Origin: Ianthella basta
Lineage: Eukaryota; Porifera; Demospongiae; Verongiida; Ianthellidae
Assembly (NCBI GenBank): GCA_964019415.1
Contig: OZ025875.1
Location: forward strand, 248,001 to 312,000
Reading direction: 5' to 3'
DNA: 64,000 nt
The notes under the pieces are model-generated. The model did no database searches, had not been told where the DNA came from, and saw only the letters and a program-made list of their open reading frames with translations. The position numbers and the translations under genes are program-made. This document shows, in pieces, positions 12,701-25,304 of this stretch (within the stretch, counting starts at the first letter, position 1; every line of letters begins with the position of its first letter).

Positions 12701-15700
12701 CGACCAGTGTGTGTACGACCAGTGTGTGTGCTCTAGTGTGTGTGCTCTAGTGTGTGTGCTCTAGTGTGTGTGCTCTAGTGTGGTGGATGCACTGACTGTG
12801 CAACACTCGCACAATCATCAGCGATACCTGTCGATGCTTGCTGCCCTCAGGTTGCCTGTGGTCATGGGGGGACAACAGCTGTGGCAAGCTCGGGCTGGGG
12901 CCAAACTCCGACAAGAGCAAGACCATGCCCACTAAACTTGACCAACTGAATGGAGTGAAGTTTGTGAAGGTCCGCTGCGGAAGTCACACCTCCGTGGCCT
13001 TAACAAGCGAAGGACAGGTCTTCACATGGTAGGCTGCCTTGACAGGCGTGAGCTGTCCCCTTCTGTTACAGAAGTGTTCCCTGACAACTCACACGCCTTC
13101 CGGTCCCCTCCCACTGCAGGGGGCGAGGGGAGTGGCATGCCCTCGGATACAGTTGTGATGGCAACCAGTCCTCCCCAAGACCTGTTCTGGGACTGCGTGA
13201 AGCTATCAAGGACGTGGTGGTGGGGGATGACCACATGGCTGCCCTCACCTGTGACGGAGAGCTGTATGGCTGGGGTAGGAGTTGCCATGGTGAACTGGGG
13301 ATGATATCAGAGGGGGGAATCCCCATCCCTACTAAAGTGGTACTCCCTGGTATGCAGAAGGTCACTGCGGTGTTCCCCGGCATCCATCAGGTACTGCCTT
13401 CCCAAGGCCACTCACTGCATGAGCACATGTCAGTCATGTCTGATCTGCCCCTCCAGACGCTGTGCCTGCTCCCAAGCAAGTCCAGCACTGCGGCCAACCC
13501 ACTCCAGCAGCCATTTTGTGTTCATGTCTGTGAGTCAACCTTCGGGCACTTGGATCGGCTGATCAAACTGCTCTGCTCTAGAGGGGGTTCCCCCCAGCTC
13601 CCCCTAGCTGACACATGCCATGAAGATGAGTGCATGCTGCTGGCTGCACTCAGCCTCCTGAAGCTCCAGGTGAGTGGGCGTGGTACCACGTGTGCGGGGG
13701 CGTGGTACCACATGTGCGGGGGCGTGGTACCACGTGTGCGGGGGCGTGGTACCACATGTGAGTGGGCGTGGTACCATGTGTGCTGGGGCGTGGTACCACG
13801 TGTGCTGCCTCCGTGTCTACCACTGCCGTGTTCTGTGTCCTCACACGCAGCTGCACACAGCCATCAGAGAGGGCGTTCCACCTGGGGAGCTGGGCCTGTC
13901 TTCAGGGTCTGCGCTACTGAACTCCCTGAGGGAGTGTCTGATGTCACTGGCCTGCTCGGGGGATGGGGGCTCCTCAGTGGTGCAGCGAGCAGCGCAGGGG
14001 GTGCTCTCCTCCTGCTGGAAGGTGCTGATGCCAAAGGTGGCCGAAAGGGCAGGAGCGCTGTCCAATCTGCTGAGGGCAGCTAAAGGTGGGTGGGGCTTGC
14101 TGATGATGTGGGCGGAGCCTATGTCACATGTGGGTTGTGTATTGATCCAGGTGGTGACGTAGTGTGGTCCCCGGGCCAGCAGTTCATGCTGGAACTCCTT
14201 GTCAACAGCCTGGTCACTGAAGGAGTGCTGGAGACTGCCATTAGGTCCACGGTTGGCGGGGGAGAAGGGACTTCCCCTTCCAGTGATGGATTGCTGGACC
14301 TTGTGGAGCAGCTGCTCAGAATGTTTACAGAAAAGGAAATTAAACAACTCAGTCTGGTCAGTAGATCACATGCAGGTCACATGCTGGTCACATACAGGTC
14401 ACATGCATGTCACATGGTATGTTGTTTGTAGCTCCAGGATGCCATGTTGGACCCAGCAGAGCCAACAGACACTGGGATGCCGCCTTTCTTGACATCACCT
14501 GTTGCCTCGCGTCTGCTGCAAACCTTCCAGAGACTGCTGTTGGCAGTGACTTGCCAGCAGTTCCACAACAGCACCAGTCAAGGTGAGCCAAATGGGCTCC
14601 AGCAATGCACTTGGGGAGCAGTGTCAAGTTGTCAGTCCTCTGTACCTCCTCCTCCTCCCAGATGCCCTGCCCCATGCCGTGGTCCTGCTGGACAGGTATG
14701 TGAATGCCTTGTGCAGCTGCCTAGAGCAGGTCCTACAGACTGCTGTTGCCAATGGCAACAAGCAGCACCATGAAGTTGTTACCATGGTAATGGAAGGTGA
14801 GTGACGTGCAGTGCTATATTGCACAGCTAGAGCCACGCCCCTCACCCCATGATCCCCTCCCCTCCCACCTCAGGTGTCACTGGCCTGCTGTTCCCAGAGC
14901 TGGTACTGGGACTCACCCTGCTGGAGGAGCGGTGCATGTCCATCACCATCTGCACACACAGCATCGCGGCCCTGGCCAACCTCCTGCCTCTGCTGGACAC
15001 ACTGAACAGAGCAGGAGGCGACACCCTGGAAAGGGACCACCAGGAGTTGGCCTGGCCTGGGAGACCACATGGCGAGTGCCTACCCCAAATCCTCCACGCA
15101 CATCCCACCGTGTGCATACACACAGCTAGTCAGTGTTAGCAGCCTCCCAAGTCAGCTGTTTAACTTCCTCCCCTCCTGCCCTGTTCACAGTAGAGGCTAC
15201 CAGTGTGAAGGAAGAGGTGTGTGTTAGCAAGGAACAGGTTGACACCCACAATGCCGGGGGAGGGATGTGGGCAGTGCTCCAAGACCAGGTGGTAGTGGAC
15301 CTGCAGATGATGACCAAAGAGGTAGGCCGTAAGCCACATAGTCACATGACCTAGTCACATGACCTAGTCACATGACTTAGTCACATGCTGTAGGTGCCAT
15401 CGCTGCTTCGTGTGTGCCAGGACAGCAAGGGAACCCCCCAAGACCTGTTCAACAGACTGAACAGGATGGGGGTAAGCCCCTCCTTGATTGAACAATATGC
15501 TGTGGGGCGGTACCAGGAGGTAAGAAGACCACTCCATCCCAGTGTGCCTCACTCCCACTCTCAAGACTACACCCACACTCCTTCCCTCCTCAGTGCCCCG
15601 ACTCCCCGTCTACCGACAGCACTGCCCCTCATGAGCCCTTCCTGCTGGACCTTGAGCGTGGACTGGCCTTCCTCCTTGGACTGCATGCTGGCAACCTCAC

Positions 15701-18700
15701 CCTCAGCCTTCCCCTCACCGAGAAGGAGGCTATCTGTGAGCAGTGGCTCAAGAACGACATCCTCGCCGGCGGCCTGGAGAGGGAGGCTTACCTGCCTACT
15801 GCAGACGCTGACCGAGGAGAGAAGGCTCAGAAGGTGGATGAAACTGGATTCCTTGCCAAGTTTGCAGCCGGCCCAACTACAGAGAAGTCTGAGAAGAGCC
15901 CTGGGGAGCCTCCGTATGACTTTATGAAGCAGGTGTCTCTAGACTCAGCCCTCGGCCTGCCAGCCAGAGACTTTATCAGAAAGTTGGTGGACAACGACCA
16001 ATCAGACGCCATTGTACAGTCTTTCTTTGCAGCCATGCGGCACCACTGCCACGCCCACATGTGGGTGACAGGGACTGAGGGAAAGCCGGACCACCCGGTG
16101 GAGCAGTTTGCTAGACACTACATGGCCTGCCTCCTCAAACATGGTGACCTCATCCAGGTTGCCATGGATATCGAAAACCGGGCTGTTGCGGAACGGGAAC
16201 AGGAAGGGGCGGGGCCCACTGGCACACAAGGCCGCCTCCCCTCTCCCCTGGTGGACATGTGCAAGATTGTGCACGATGGGAAACTGAAGTTGATGAAGGT
16301 GAGAGGGTGGGTGGAATGGAAGGGGAGGGGCTGGTGTTGGTGGAGTGTGGGGGAGGGGCTGGTGAGAGGGTGGATGTAGTCAGGGGGAGGGGCTGGTGAG
16401 AGGGTGGATGTAGTCAGGGAGAGGGGCTGGTGAGAGGGTGGATGTAGTCAGGGGGAGGGGCTGGTGAGAGGGTGGATGTAGTCAGGGAGAGGGGCTGGTG
16501 AGAGGGTGGGTGTAGTCAGGGGGAGGGGCTGGTGAGTGAGTGGGTGTAGTCAGGGGGAGGGGCTGGTGAGTGGGTGGGTGTAGTCCAGGGGAGGGGCTGG
16601 TGAGAGGGTGGGTGTAGTCAGGGGAGGGGCTGGTGAGAGGGTGGGTGTAGTCAGGGGAGGGGCTGGTGAGAGGGTGGGTGTAGTCAGGGGGAGGGGCTGG
16701 TGAGTGGGTGGGTGTAGTCAGGGGGAGGGGCTGGTGAGTGGGTGGGTGTAGTCAGGGAGAGGGGCTGGTGAGTGGGTGGATGGGAGCTGGTATTGAGTTG
16801 ACCAGTGTTGCTCCACCTGTTCTGACAGGAGCAACATGAGTCTGCTTGCTCCTACGACGAGCTCTGTGGTCCTGCCATCGAGCGTTGTGCATTCCTCATT
16901 AACGAAGTGGCACCTACAGGAGCAGACATCCTGCCTATCTTGAGGAGGTGGCAAATGGACGGGCTTCGCCCCCTGTGGCAGCGTGTGGCGAGGTCTCTCT
17001 CTCAGTGGAGCCGGACAGACAGAGCTGGCACTCCTGTCAGGCAACCATCCTTGTCCTCCAACGAGAACACCAAGGATGACGCCAGCAGCCCAACCGTGGA
17101 GGCTCGCAAGAGTGTTCCCGTTTCACCAGAATTGGCTGCCTGGGAGGAGGATGTGGATGAGAGGGTGGGTGGGTGGGGTGTTGTGACCACTCCCACTGGT
17201 GACCATATGCTTCCATCTTGTTGTGCACACCATGTATGTGTCTGTGTGTCTGTGTGTCTGTGTGTGTTTCACTGCCTTTCCAGAGGAGTACTCCTGAGGC
17301 CCGGCCTCGTGCTGCCACAAAGAGAAGTCACCGCTTTAAGTGGTTGCGCAACAAGGCTGCTGCCGGCAGTGGACAGGCTTCAGGGCTGCAGAATGTCAAG
17401 ACATTTGTGATGTCATCAGGGGAAGTTCCCATGGTGGCCATTTTGGAGGCCCTTCAGCGCCAGGTCTACCGAGCCGAGCTCCGGCTGAGAGGAGTGAAGC
17501 TGCAGCTGTCAGTCCTGGACCAGCAGCTGCTGCCCTCCGCTAGGTGCTTTGTGCTGAGCGGGTTGCAGGGCGGGGCAGGGGGTGGAGCCAGGTGAGTGAG
17601 TGCTCATGCTGTGTGTGTGTGGCATACAGTATGGTGCTAGGTAGTGTGCTGTTCTCCCTGCAGTCTGCCTAGCTGTCTGTCTCACGTGGAGAGAGCCCCT
17701 CCCCTGTTGCTGCTCAAGCTGGAGTTGGCCCTGACTCAGCTGTCCCAGTGGGCACTGGCTATGCTGCAACGCTCCACCTCCGACATCCACCAAGCAATGA
17801 CTGACACTGGAGGCAGCACCCTTGCCTGCTCGGGGTCATCACGATTCTTGGTGTGCGGAGTCACACTCCTTCTGAACAGCATCCATCATCCAGTTTCCTT
17901 GGCAACCCTCCTTAATGATGGGGTTCTACCCTTGTCTCAAGCAGTGTTGTCCATCTGTGGTCCACTAAAGTCGCTGTCTATTGGAGCAGGAGATGAAGCA
18001 ATCAACGAAGACTCAAGGGAGGGGTTACATGCCCCACCCACTCCAACAGAGGATGAGGTGACAGGATTGCCAGCACTACAACGTATTGTGCCAATGGCAA
18101 GGGTTATCCGAGGACCTGACTGGAAGTGGGGCGACCAGGTGAGGGAGGAGGGAGGAGGGTCAGGGAGGAGAGGGAGGAGGGAGTAGGGTGAGGGAAGAGG
18201 GTCAAGGAAGAATGTGAAGGAAGAGGGCGAGAGAGGAAGGTAAAGGAAGAGGGTGAGGGAGGAAGGTGAAGGAAGAGGGTGAGGGAGGAGGAGGGTCAGG
18301 GAAGAGGGTAAGGGAGGAGGGTGAGGGAGGAGGGAGGTAGTGTGTGGAGGAGGGTCAGGGAAGGAGAGAATAGGAGAGGGAAGTAGATGAGGTTGAGTAC
18401 AGTGTGGGAGGAAGTGTGCTGTATGTTTGAGAAGCTCTGCTTGCTATGAATGGTCACTGTGTAATGATATATTGGTGTGAGCTGTTGTTTGCTTGTTTTC
18501 TTGTATGTTTGTTTGTAGTTTATTTGTATTTGTGTTTGTTGTCTGCCCAGGATGGGAGTCCCCCTGGTGAGGGTGTGATCATCAGTGACATTGACCGAGA
18601 CGGCTGGGTGCGTGTGAGGTGGGACAATGGTGCCACCAACTCCTACCGCATGGGCAAGGACGGCAAGTACGACCTGAGGCTGGCGCCGTCAGAGATACCA

Positions 18701-21700
18701 AAGAAGACTGCACAAGAGGAAATGGAAGTTGTAGAGGACATGCGGCTCAGTGAGTGTGAGGGGAGGGGAGGGGGAGGGGAGGGTGGAGTGAGTGTGGGGA
18801 GAGGGGAGGGAGGGTGGAGTGAGGACTGAGTGTCTGGAGGGGAGGGGAGGGTGGAGTGAGGACTGAGTGTGAGGGGAGGGGAGGGGGAGGGGAGGGGAGG
18901 GGAGGGGAGTGTGAGCGGAGGGGAGGGGGAGGGGAGGGTGGAGTGAGTGTGGGCGGAGGAGGGGAGGGTGGAGTGAGTGTGGGCGGAAGAGGGGAGGGAG
19001 GGTGGAGTAAGGACGGAAGACAGGAAGAGGATACTTGTTCCTCTGATTGCCTATCACTCATGCAGGCAGGCTAAGTCGCTTACAGCTGGCGGAGCCTGAG
19101 GGTCTGGTTGCCCAGGCGATGCTGCACCTCGTCCGTCTACTGTCACTCTCCACCAGCCTCAACGCAGCCAAGCTCCCTCAGAAGCTGACAGCACGTGTAT
19201 CTGAGCTACTCATGAAGTGTGTGATCTGTGGGACAGACAAAGGTGAGAACAGCCTTCTCTCTCCTCATTAACCCGCCAACCAATCAACCAGCTCTTCCTC
19301 CTCCCCCTTTCACTCAGCCAAAGCTAGTCACACTCATGGTGGCGAGGTGGCCAGTGTTGAGCATACACTGTTGGCCACCCTGACCTTTGTGCGGGGCCTG
19401 GCAGCGCACCCCTCCTGTGCAGCCACCTTCTGCAGCTCTGCATGGACAGACCTGCTACTGGGGCTGGTGGAGTCACACGTTGCCCTCTCTCCTGACCAGG
19501 TGGGAGAGTTCCTGGCAGGAGGGGCCGGGGAGCCCACTCAACAGCTCACTAGCGCAGTCAGTGGTAGCCAGTCAATGCTGTGGAATTGGTGTGATGGCAA
19601 CAGGTCATGTCGATTTTCTTTCTGAAATATACACACATACCTCACACGCACACACGCGCGCGCACGCACACACACACACAGATCTTAGCTCTACGCATCC
19701 TTCAGGGCGTTCTTCCATCATGGAAGAAAGGAAGCAATGTTGCCAAACAAGAGCAGCTGGTAGTGTCTCTGCTTCAGCTCTTGGGGAAGACACTACTGCT
19801 CTGCCACAGCCCCACTATGAGACCTGGAGGAGGTAAGGTCATGTGACCATCACATGGGCGTCATGTGACAGTCACACAGTGACATGACATAACTATCTTT
19901 GCATATATGTGTCTGTCTCTGTTTGCAGGTCGCAAAGAAGCAAAGCACGTCCAGCGCTACCACCTCACGCCCGTTGCCTCGTACAGCAGCACTGTAGCTG
20001 AGGAGATTGTGGCCCTGGTGCGCCGACTGCACTCACACCACTCCTGGACCCCACTCATCAACCGCCACATCAGTCAGAGCCTGCAGCAGGTGTCCCACCT
20101 TGTTGCATCTCCATCAGAGCTAGGCATCAGAGACGGGACCGGGGACAGGCAACAGAAGGTGGGCGGCGCTGCCTCTGTTGGCTGAACAGATGGTAGTGTG
20201 TCTGTGTTGTACAACCTCAACTGTACATTGACCTCGCTATTGCTTGTGTCCAGTTTGGACTGGTGTCAGCCAAAGATATCCACATCTGTGGCCCCTTGCT
20301 GGCTGTGCTGGCTGTGATAGGAGGGATTGATCTGAGGCCTCGACTGGGAGGGCTGGTGCAGCACGATGAGCTTGGAGTGGGGACCATCGCTTTGGTGAAG
20401 AGGAAACGAGTTAAGGTTTTGTTCGAGGATCACAGAACGCCTAAGCTTTGTCCAGTGTCGCAACTGAAGCCGGTAAGATATGTGGCGCGCTGCAGTAGAC
20501 AATGCGCGGTGGTATAAAGGGTTCGACTTTCGGCTTCTTGTTGTTCTAGGTCCTGTGGTGTAACGGCTAGCACCTAGGACTTTGAATCCTAAGATCCGAG
20601 TTCGAGTCTCGGCAGGACCTCTTTTTTTCCTATTCGTCCTGCATAATATACACTACTTTGCATATAATTATACGCACTCACGTGCCTTCTTTTTCGCTTT
20701 TAATAACCGGATCAACAACCGCTTTTGTACTGTACACAAGCATGTAAGCACGGTCAGTATTCATCCCATGGTCTTTTCCCTGCAGCTGCCATGTGTGCCA
20801 TTTTGTGTTGAACAGTTGCGAATGTCAGAAGCAGTCATGGAAATTTGGCTGAGCCTTGTTCGTTTGGCAGGCACAGGCAGTGGGGAGGAGTCTTCTTCAG
20901 ACAGAGTGAACAAACGGCATTCCTCACCACCAGGTACAGCAAAAGAGATGGAAGGTTAGTCAAACCTGCTTGTACACAGTTGACAGTGGTCGCTGAGTCG
21001 ACGCATTAGTGAATGGCAAATGCCACAAACATGACATGCTCTGTTAGTTCACATGCAGTGTAGGGTTGTGTGCTGTGTGATGTAGGGTTGTGTGCTGTGT
21101 GATGTAGGGTTTTGTGCTGTGTGATGTAGGGTTGTGTGCTGTGTGGGTTGATACACTGCAAGTGATGGAGGTGGGCAGGCTAACTAGTGCAAAACAGTAG
21201 TTGGCATCTGACCTGTCTCTGCTCTGGCCTGAAGCCGGTCGTGTGCAGGTGTCCGATCTACGTGGACAGCAGATCAGACTGGGTCTGCTGAAGGCTGCCC
21301 GCGTGCTCTTTAGCCAGCAAGACAACTTGAGACAGATAATGTCTCACTCTGCTGACACACAGGCTGAGGAATACAGCCTTTTCCAGCAGCTGCTAGGGGC
21401 AGCCACCCGCCCCTCCACCATCAAGGCTCTCTTTGGACGGGATGAGTTGGAGGTAGGCACACACAACACTCTGCTAGCCAATACTGAGTGCTTTATGTGT
21501 GTGAGTGCACCTTGCTGTATGCTTTGTGTGTGTGAGTGCACCTTGCTGTATGCTTTGTGTGTGTGAGTGCACCTTGCTGTATGCTTTGTGTGTGTGAGTG
21601 CACCTTGCTGTATGCTTTGTGTGTGTGAGTGCACCTTGCTGTATGCTTTGTGTGTGTGAGTGCACCTTGCTGTATGCTTTGTGTGTGTGAGTGCACCTTG

Positions 21701-24700
21701 CTGTATGCTTTGTGTGTGTGAGTGCACCTTGCTGTATGCTTTGTGTGTGTGAGTGCACCTTGCTGTATGCTTTGTGTGTGTGAGTGCACCTTGCTGTATG
21801 CTTTGTGTGTGTGAGTGCACCTTGCTGTATGCTTTGTGTGTGTGAGTGCACCTTGCTGTATGCTTTGTGTGTGTGAGTGCACCTTGCTGTATGCTTTGTG
21901 TGTGTGAGTGCACCTTGCTGTATGCTTTGTGTGTGTGAGTGCACCTTGCTGTATGCTTTGTGTGTGTGAGTGCACCTTGCTGTATGCTTTGTGTGTGTGA
22001 GCGCACCTTGCTGTATGCTTTATGTGTGTGAGTGCACCTTGCTGTATGCTTTGTGTGTGTGAGTGCACCTTGCTGTATGCTTTGTGTGTGTGAGTGCACC
22101 TTGCTGTATGCTTTGTGTGTGTGAGTGCACCTTGCTGTATGCTTTGTGTGTGTGAGTGCACCTTGCTGTATGCTTTATGTGTGTGAGCGCACCTTGCTGT
22201 ATGCTTTATGTGTGTGAGTGCACCTTGCTGTATGTCTTGTGTGTGTGAGTGCACCTTGCTGTATGTCTTGTGTGTGAGTGCACCTTGCTGTATGCTTTGT
22301 GTGTGTGAGTGCACCTTGCTGTATGTCTTGTGTGTGTGAGTGCACCTTGCTGTATGCTTTGTGTGTGTGAGTGCACCTTGCTGTATGCTTTATGTGTGTG
22401 AGTGCACCTTGCTGTATGCTTTATGTGTGTGAGTGCACCTTGCTGTATGCTTTGTGTGTGTGAGTGCACCTTGCTGTATGCTTTGTGTGTGTGAGTGCAC
22501 CTTGCTGTATGCTTTATGTGTGTGAGTGCACCTTGCTGTATGCTTTGTGTGTGTGAGTGCACCTTGCTGTATGCTTTGTGTGTAGGCTGCGGCTGTTACA
22601 GTGTGCCAATATTTAGCAATGGAAGTGAGCAAACCCACGGGTCTGGAGCAGGTGTGGAAGACGGCTGGCAAGGAGGCCAAGCGGCTGCGTGCTGCAGTGG
22701 TTGTGCAGCCCTCCCCTCCTGCTAGACCTCCAAAGACTGTCAAGGTGAAGCAGAAGAAGTCTCATCCACCTCCATCACCGTTGGTGGGGAGGATCATGGA
22801 GATGGGCTTTAACCGCCACCAAGTGGAGTTTGCTGTGCGTGTAACAGGTGTGTACAGGGGCGGGGCAGTTAGGGGCTGGGGGTGTGGCAAGGCTCTGCCT
22901 TTGCCTGTTGCACATATCTCTGCTGTGTACTGTTTTACGTATGATGACACGTGTAACTCCCTCCTGTTTCCAGGCAACAGCACAGACGCTGATGTGATAG
23001 TAACATGGTTAATTGAGCACATGGACGAGGTCCCCTCAGCCCCTCCCGTTGAGGAGGAGGAGGAGGGGGAGGAGGGGGAGGAGGGAGAGGCGCAACAAGA
23101 GGAGCCTCTTCCCCAGCTACCAAAGCCAGCCAAGCCCAAGCCAGCTGCAGTGCCTGCTGACATTGTGGTTGACGAAGATAGTGACAGTGACAGTGACGCA
23201 GTAGAAGTTGATGACGGTAGTGCTGACGTGCCAGAGCCGGACACTGGTGACAGTGCAGGTTACAAATCGCCGGCAGATTTTACCACAAAGGCTGAGTATG
23301 CTGAATATGTGAAGGAGAACGTGAGTGTGGGCTCGTCAGTGGAGTGCTGCGAGGCGTATGAGCACGTCAAGGTCGGGGACTCTGGGAAAGTCACCAAGGT
23401 AAGCTAGGTGGAGTGGGTGGGAGGGAGGGTGGGAGGGAGGAGGGAGGGAAGAGGGTGGGTGGGAGGGAGGAAGGAGGGAGGAGGGAGGGAAGAGGGTGGG
23501 TGGGAGGAGGGAGGGAAGAGGGTGTGTGGGTGTGTGGGTGTGCGGGAGGGAGGAAGCGTTGGCAGAATGATGAGGTGGGGAGAGTGTGAGCTACTTGTGT
23601 GTCCTCTGCTCTCTCTCCCCGGTGCAGCTGGACAAGGGTGACGCGGACAATCTCAACGTGCAGGTGCAGTGGTCCTCCTACAGCAAGAAGTACTGGGTCT
23701 ACTACTACTGCTGCCAGCTGCTGCCAGCAAGGCCGCACACTGATGGAGGGGTGCCTCCCATCTTGAAAGTTGGGGACAAAGTACGAGTGAAGAGGAGTGT
23801 CAGTACACCCAGGTAGGGGTGTGGCAGGGGTGTGGCAGGGGTGTGACAGGGGCGTGGTAGGGACATGCCAGGGTGGAGATGCTGTGTGTCCAGTGCCCTA
23901 TCTTGTACTGACTGACTGACATCATCTGCCCCATTTCATCTGCACTCTCTCTCCTGCCCCATCTCCTCTGGTCTCTCCTGCCCATCTCCTCTGGTCTCTC
24001 CTGCCCATCTCCTCTGGTCTCTCCTGCCCCATCTCCTCTGGTCTCTCCTGCCCCATCTCCTCTGGTCTCTCCTGCCCCAGGTACAAGTGGGGGCAGGTGA
24101 CCTACACCAGTGTTGGTGTGATCACAGCTATCAGCCGCAATGGGAAGGACGTGACCGTGAACTACCCTGAGCAGACCAACTGGACGGGACTGATCTCTGA
24201 GATGGAGCTGGTCCCTTCCGAACACAGGCGGTTTAGGTAAGGAGGGAGGGAGGGAGGAGTGTGGGTAGGGCAAGCTGGTGGTATTTGTGCACTTTTACCT
24301 GCTCCACTCTCCCCTCTGTAGCTGCAGCAACTGTCAAGCGAAGCCTATTGTTGGCTCTCGGTTTCACTGTCAAGTCTGCCCCGACTTTGACTTCTGTCAG
24401 AAGTGCTTTGAGAAGGACCAGAATCACGCCACACATGCTTTTGAGCGCATTGACGACCCTAGTCGACCAGCTGTGTTCATTGGCACCCCAAACTCCTTCC
24501 GTCGAGGGCTACCACCTCCTGTGGTGAGGGTGAGATCGCAGCACAAGGAGCGGAAGGTGAAGGGAGGATCCATCATTGTTGAATGGGACCAAGTAGTTGC
24601 CAAGGTAACAGCGTCAAGCAACGAGAACTCTGTCTCTCACTTGTGGGACAATGATGCCACAACCTACTGGCAGTCAAGTGGACAGCAGGGAAAGGTGGGG

Positions 24701-25171
24701 GGAGCGCGTCTGTGAGGAGTGTGGGTGGGAGAGTGTCTGTGAGGAGTGTGGGTGGGAGAGTGTCTGTGAGGAGTGTGGGTGGAAGTGTGTGTGTGAAGAG
24801 TGTGTATGAAGAGTGTGGGTGGGAATGTCTGTGAGGAGTGGGTGGAGTGTGTCTGAGGAGTGTGGGTGGGAGAGTGTGCCTGTGAGGAATGTTGGGTGAG
24901 AGGTGTGTGAGTGTGCCCGTGTGTTCCCTTCCTGTCCCCAGCACTGGTTGTGCCTGCAGCTGCAGCCCAACATCCTGGTGGACCAGCTGTGCATGCAGGT
25001 GGAGCCCACCGACAGTAGCTACATGCCCTCCTCCGTCGTGATCGTCGGGGGCAACACTTACGGCAACCTTCAGAGCATCCAGAAGACAGTGGCTATCCCA
25101 GCTACGTCTCACAACATGTACCTCGTCACCAACCTGACAGAGGTGAGCGTGGTGTACGTGTGTGTGTGTGT

Positions 25172-25226
<55 letters not shown>

Positions 25227-25254
25227 GTGTGTGCTGTGTGTGTGTGTGTGTGTG

Positions 25255-25304
<50 letters not shown>

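Noticed and set aside
21344-22562. Minus-strand ORFs of up to 273 aa with perfect internal repeats
   Set aside because: The 31-bp unit is stop-free on the minus strand in every frame; it is an intronic satellite of HERC2.
21487-22584. Possible CRISPR array (regular 31-bp periodicity)
   Set aside because: There are no unique spacers; whole units are near-identical, and the context is a eukaryotic intron.
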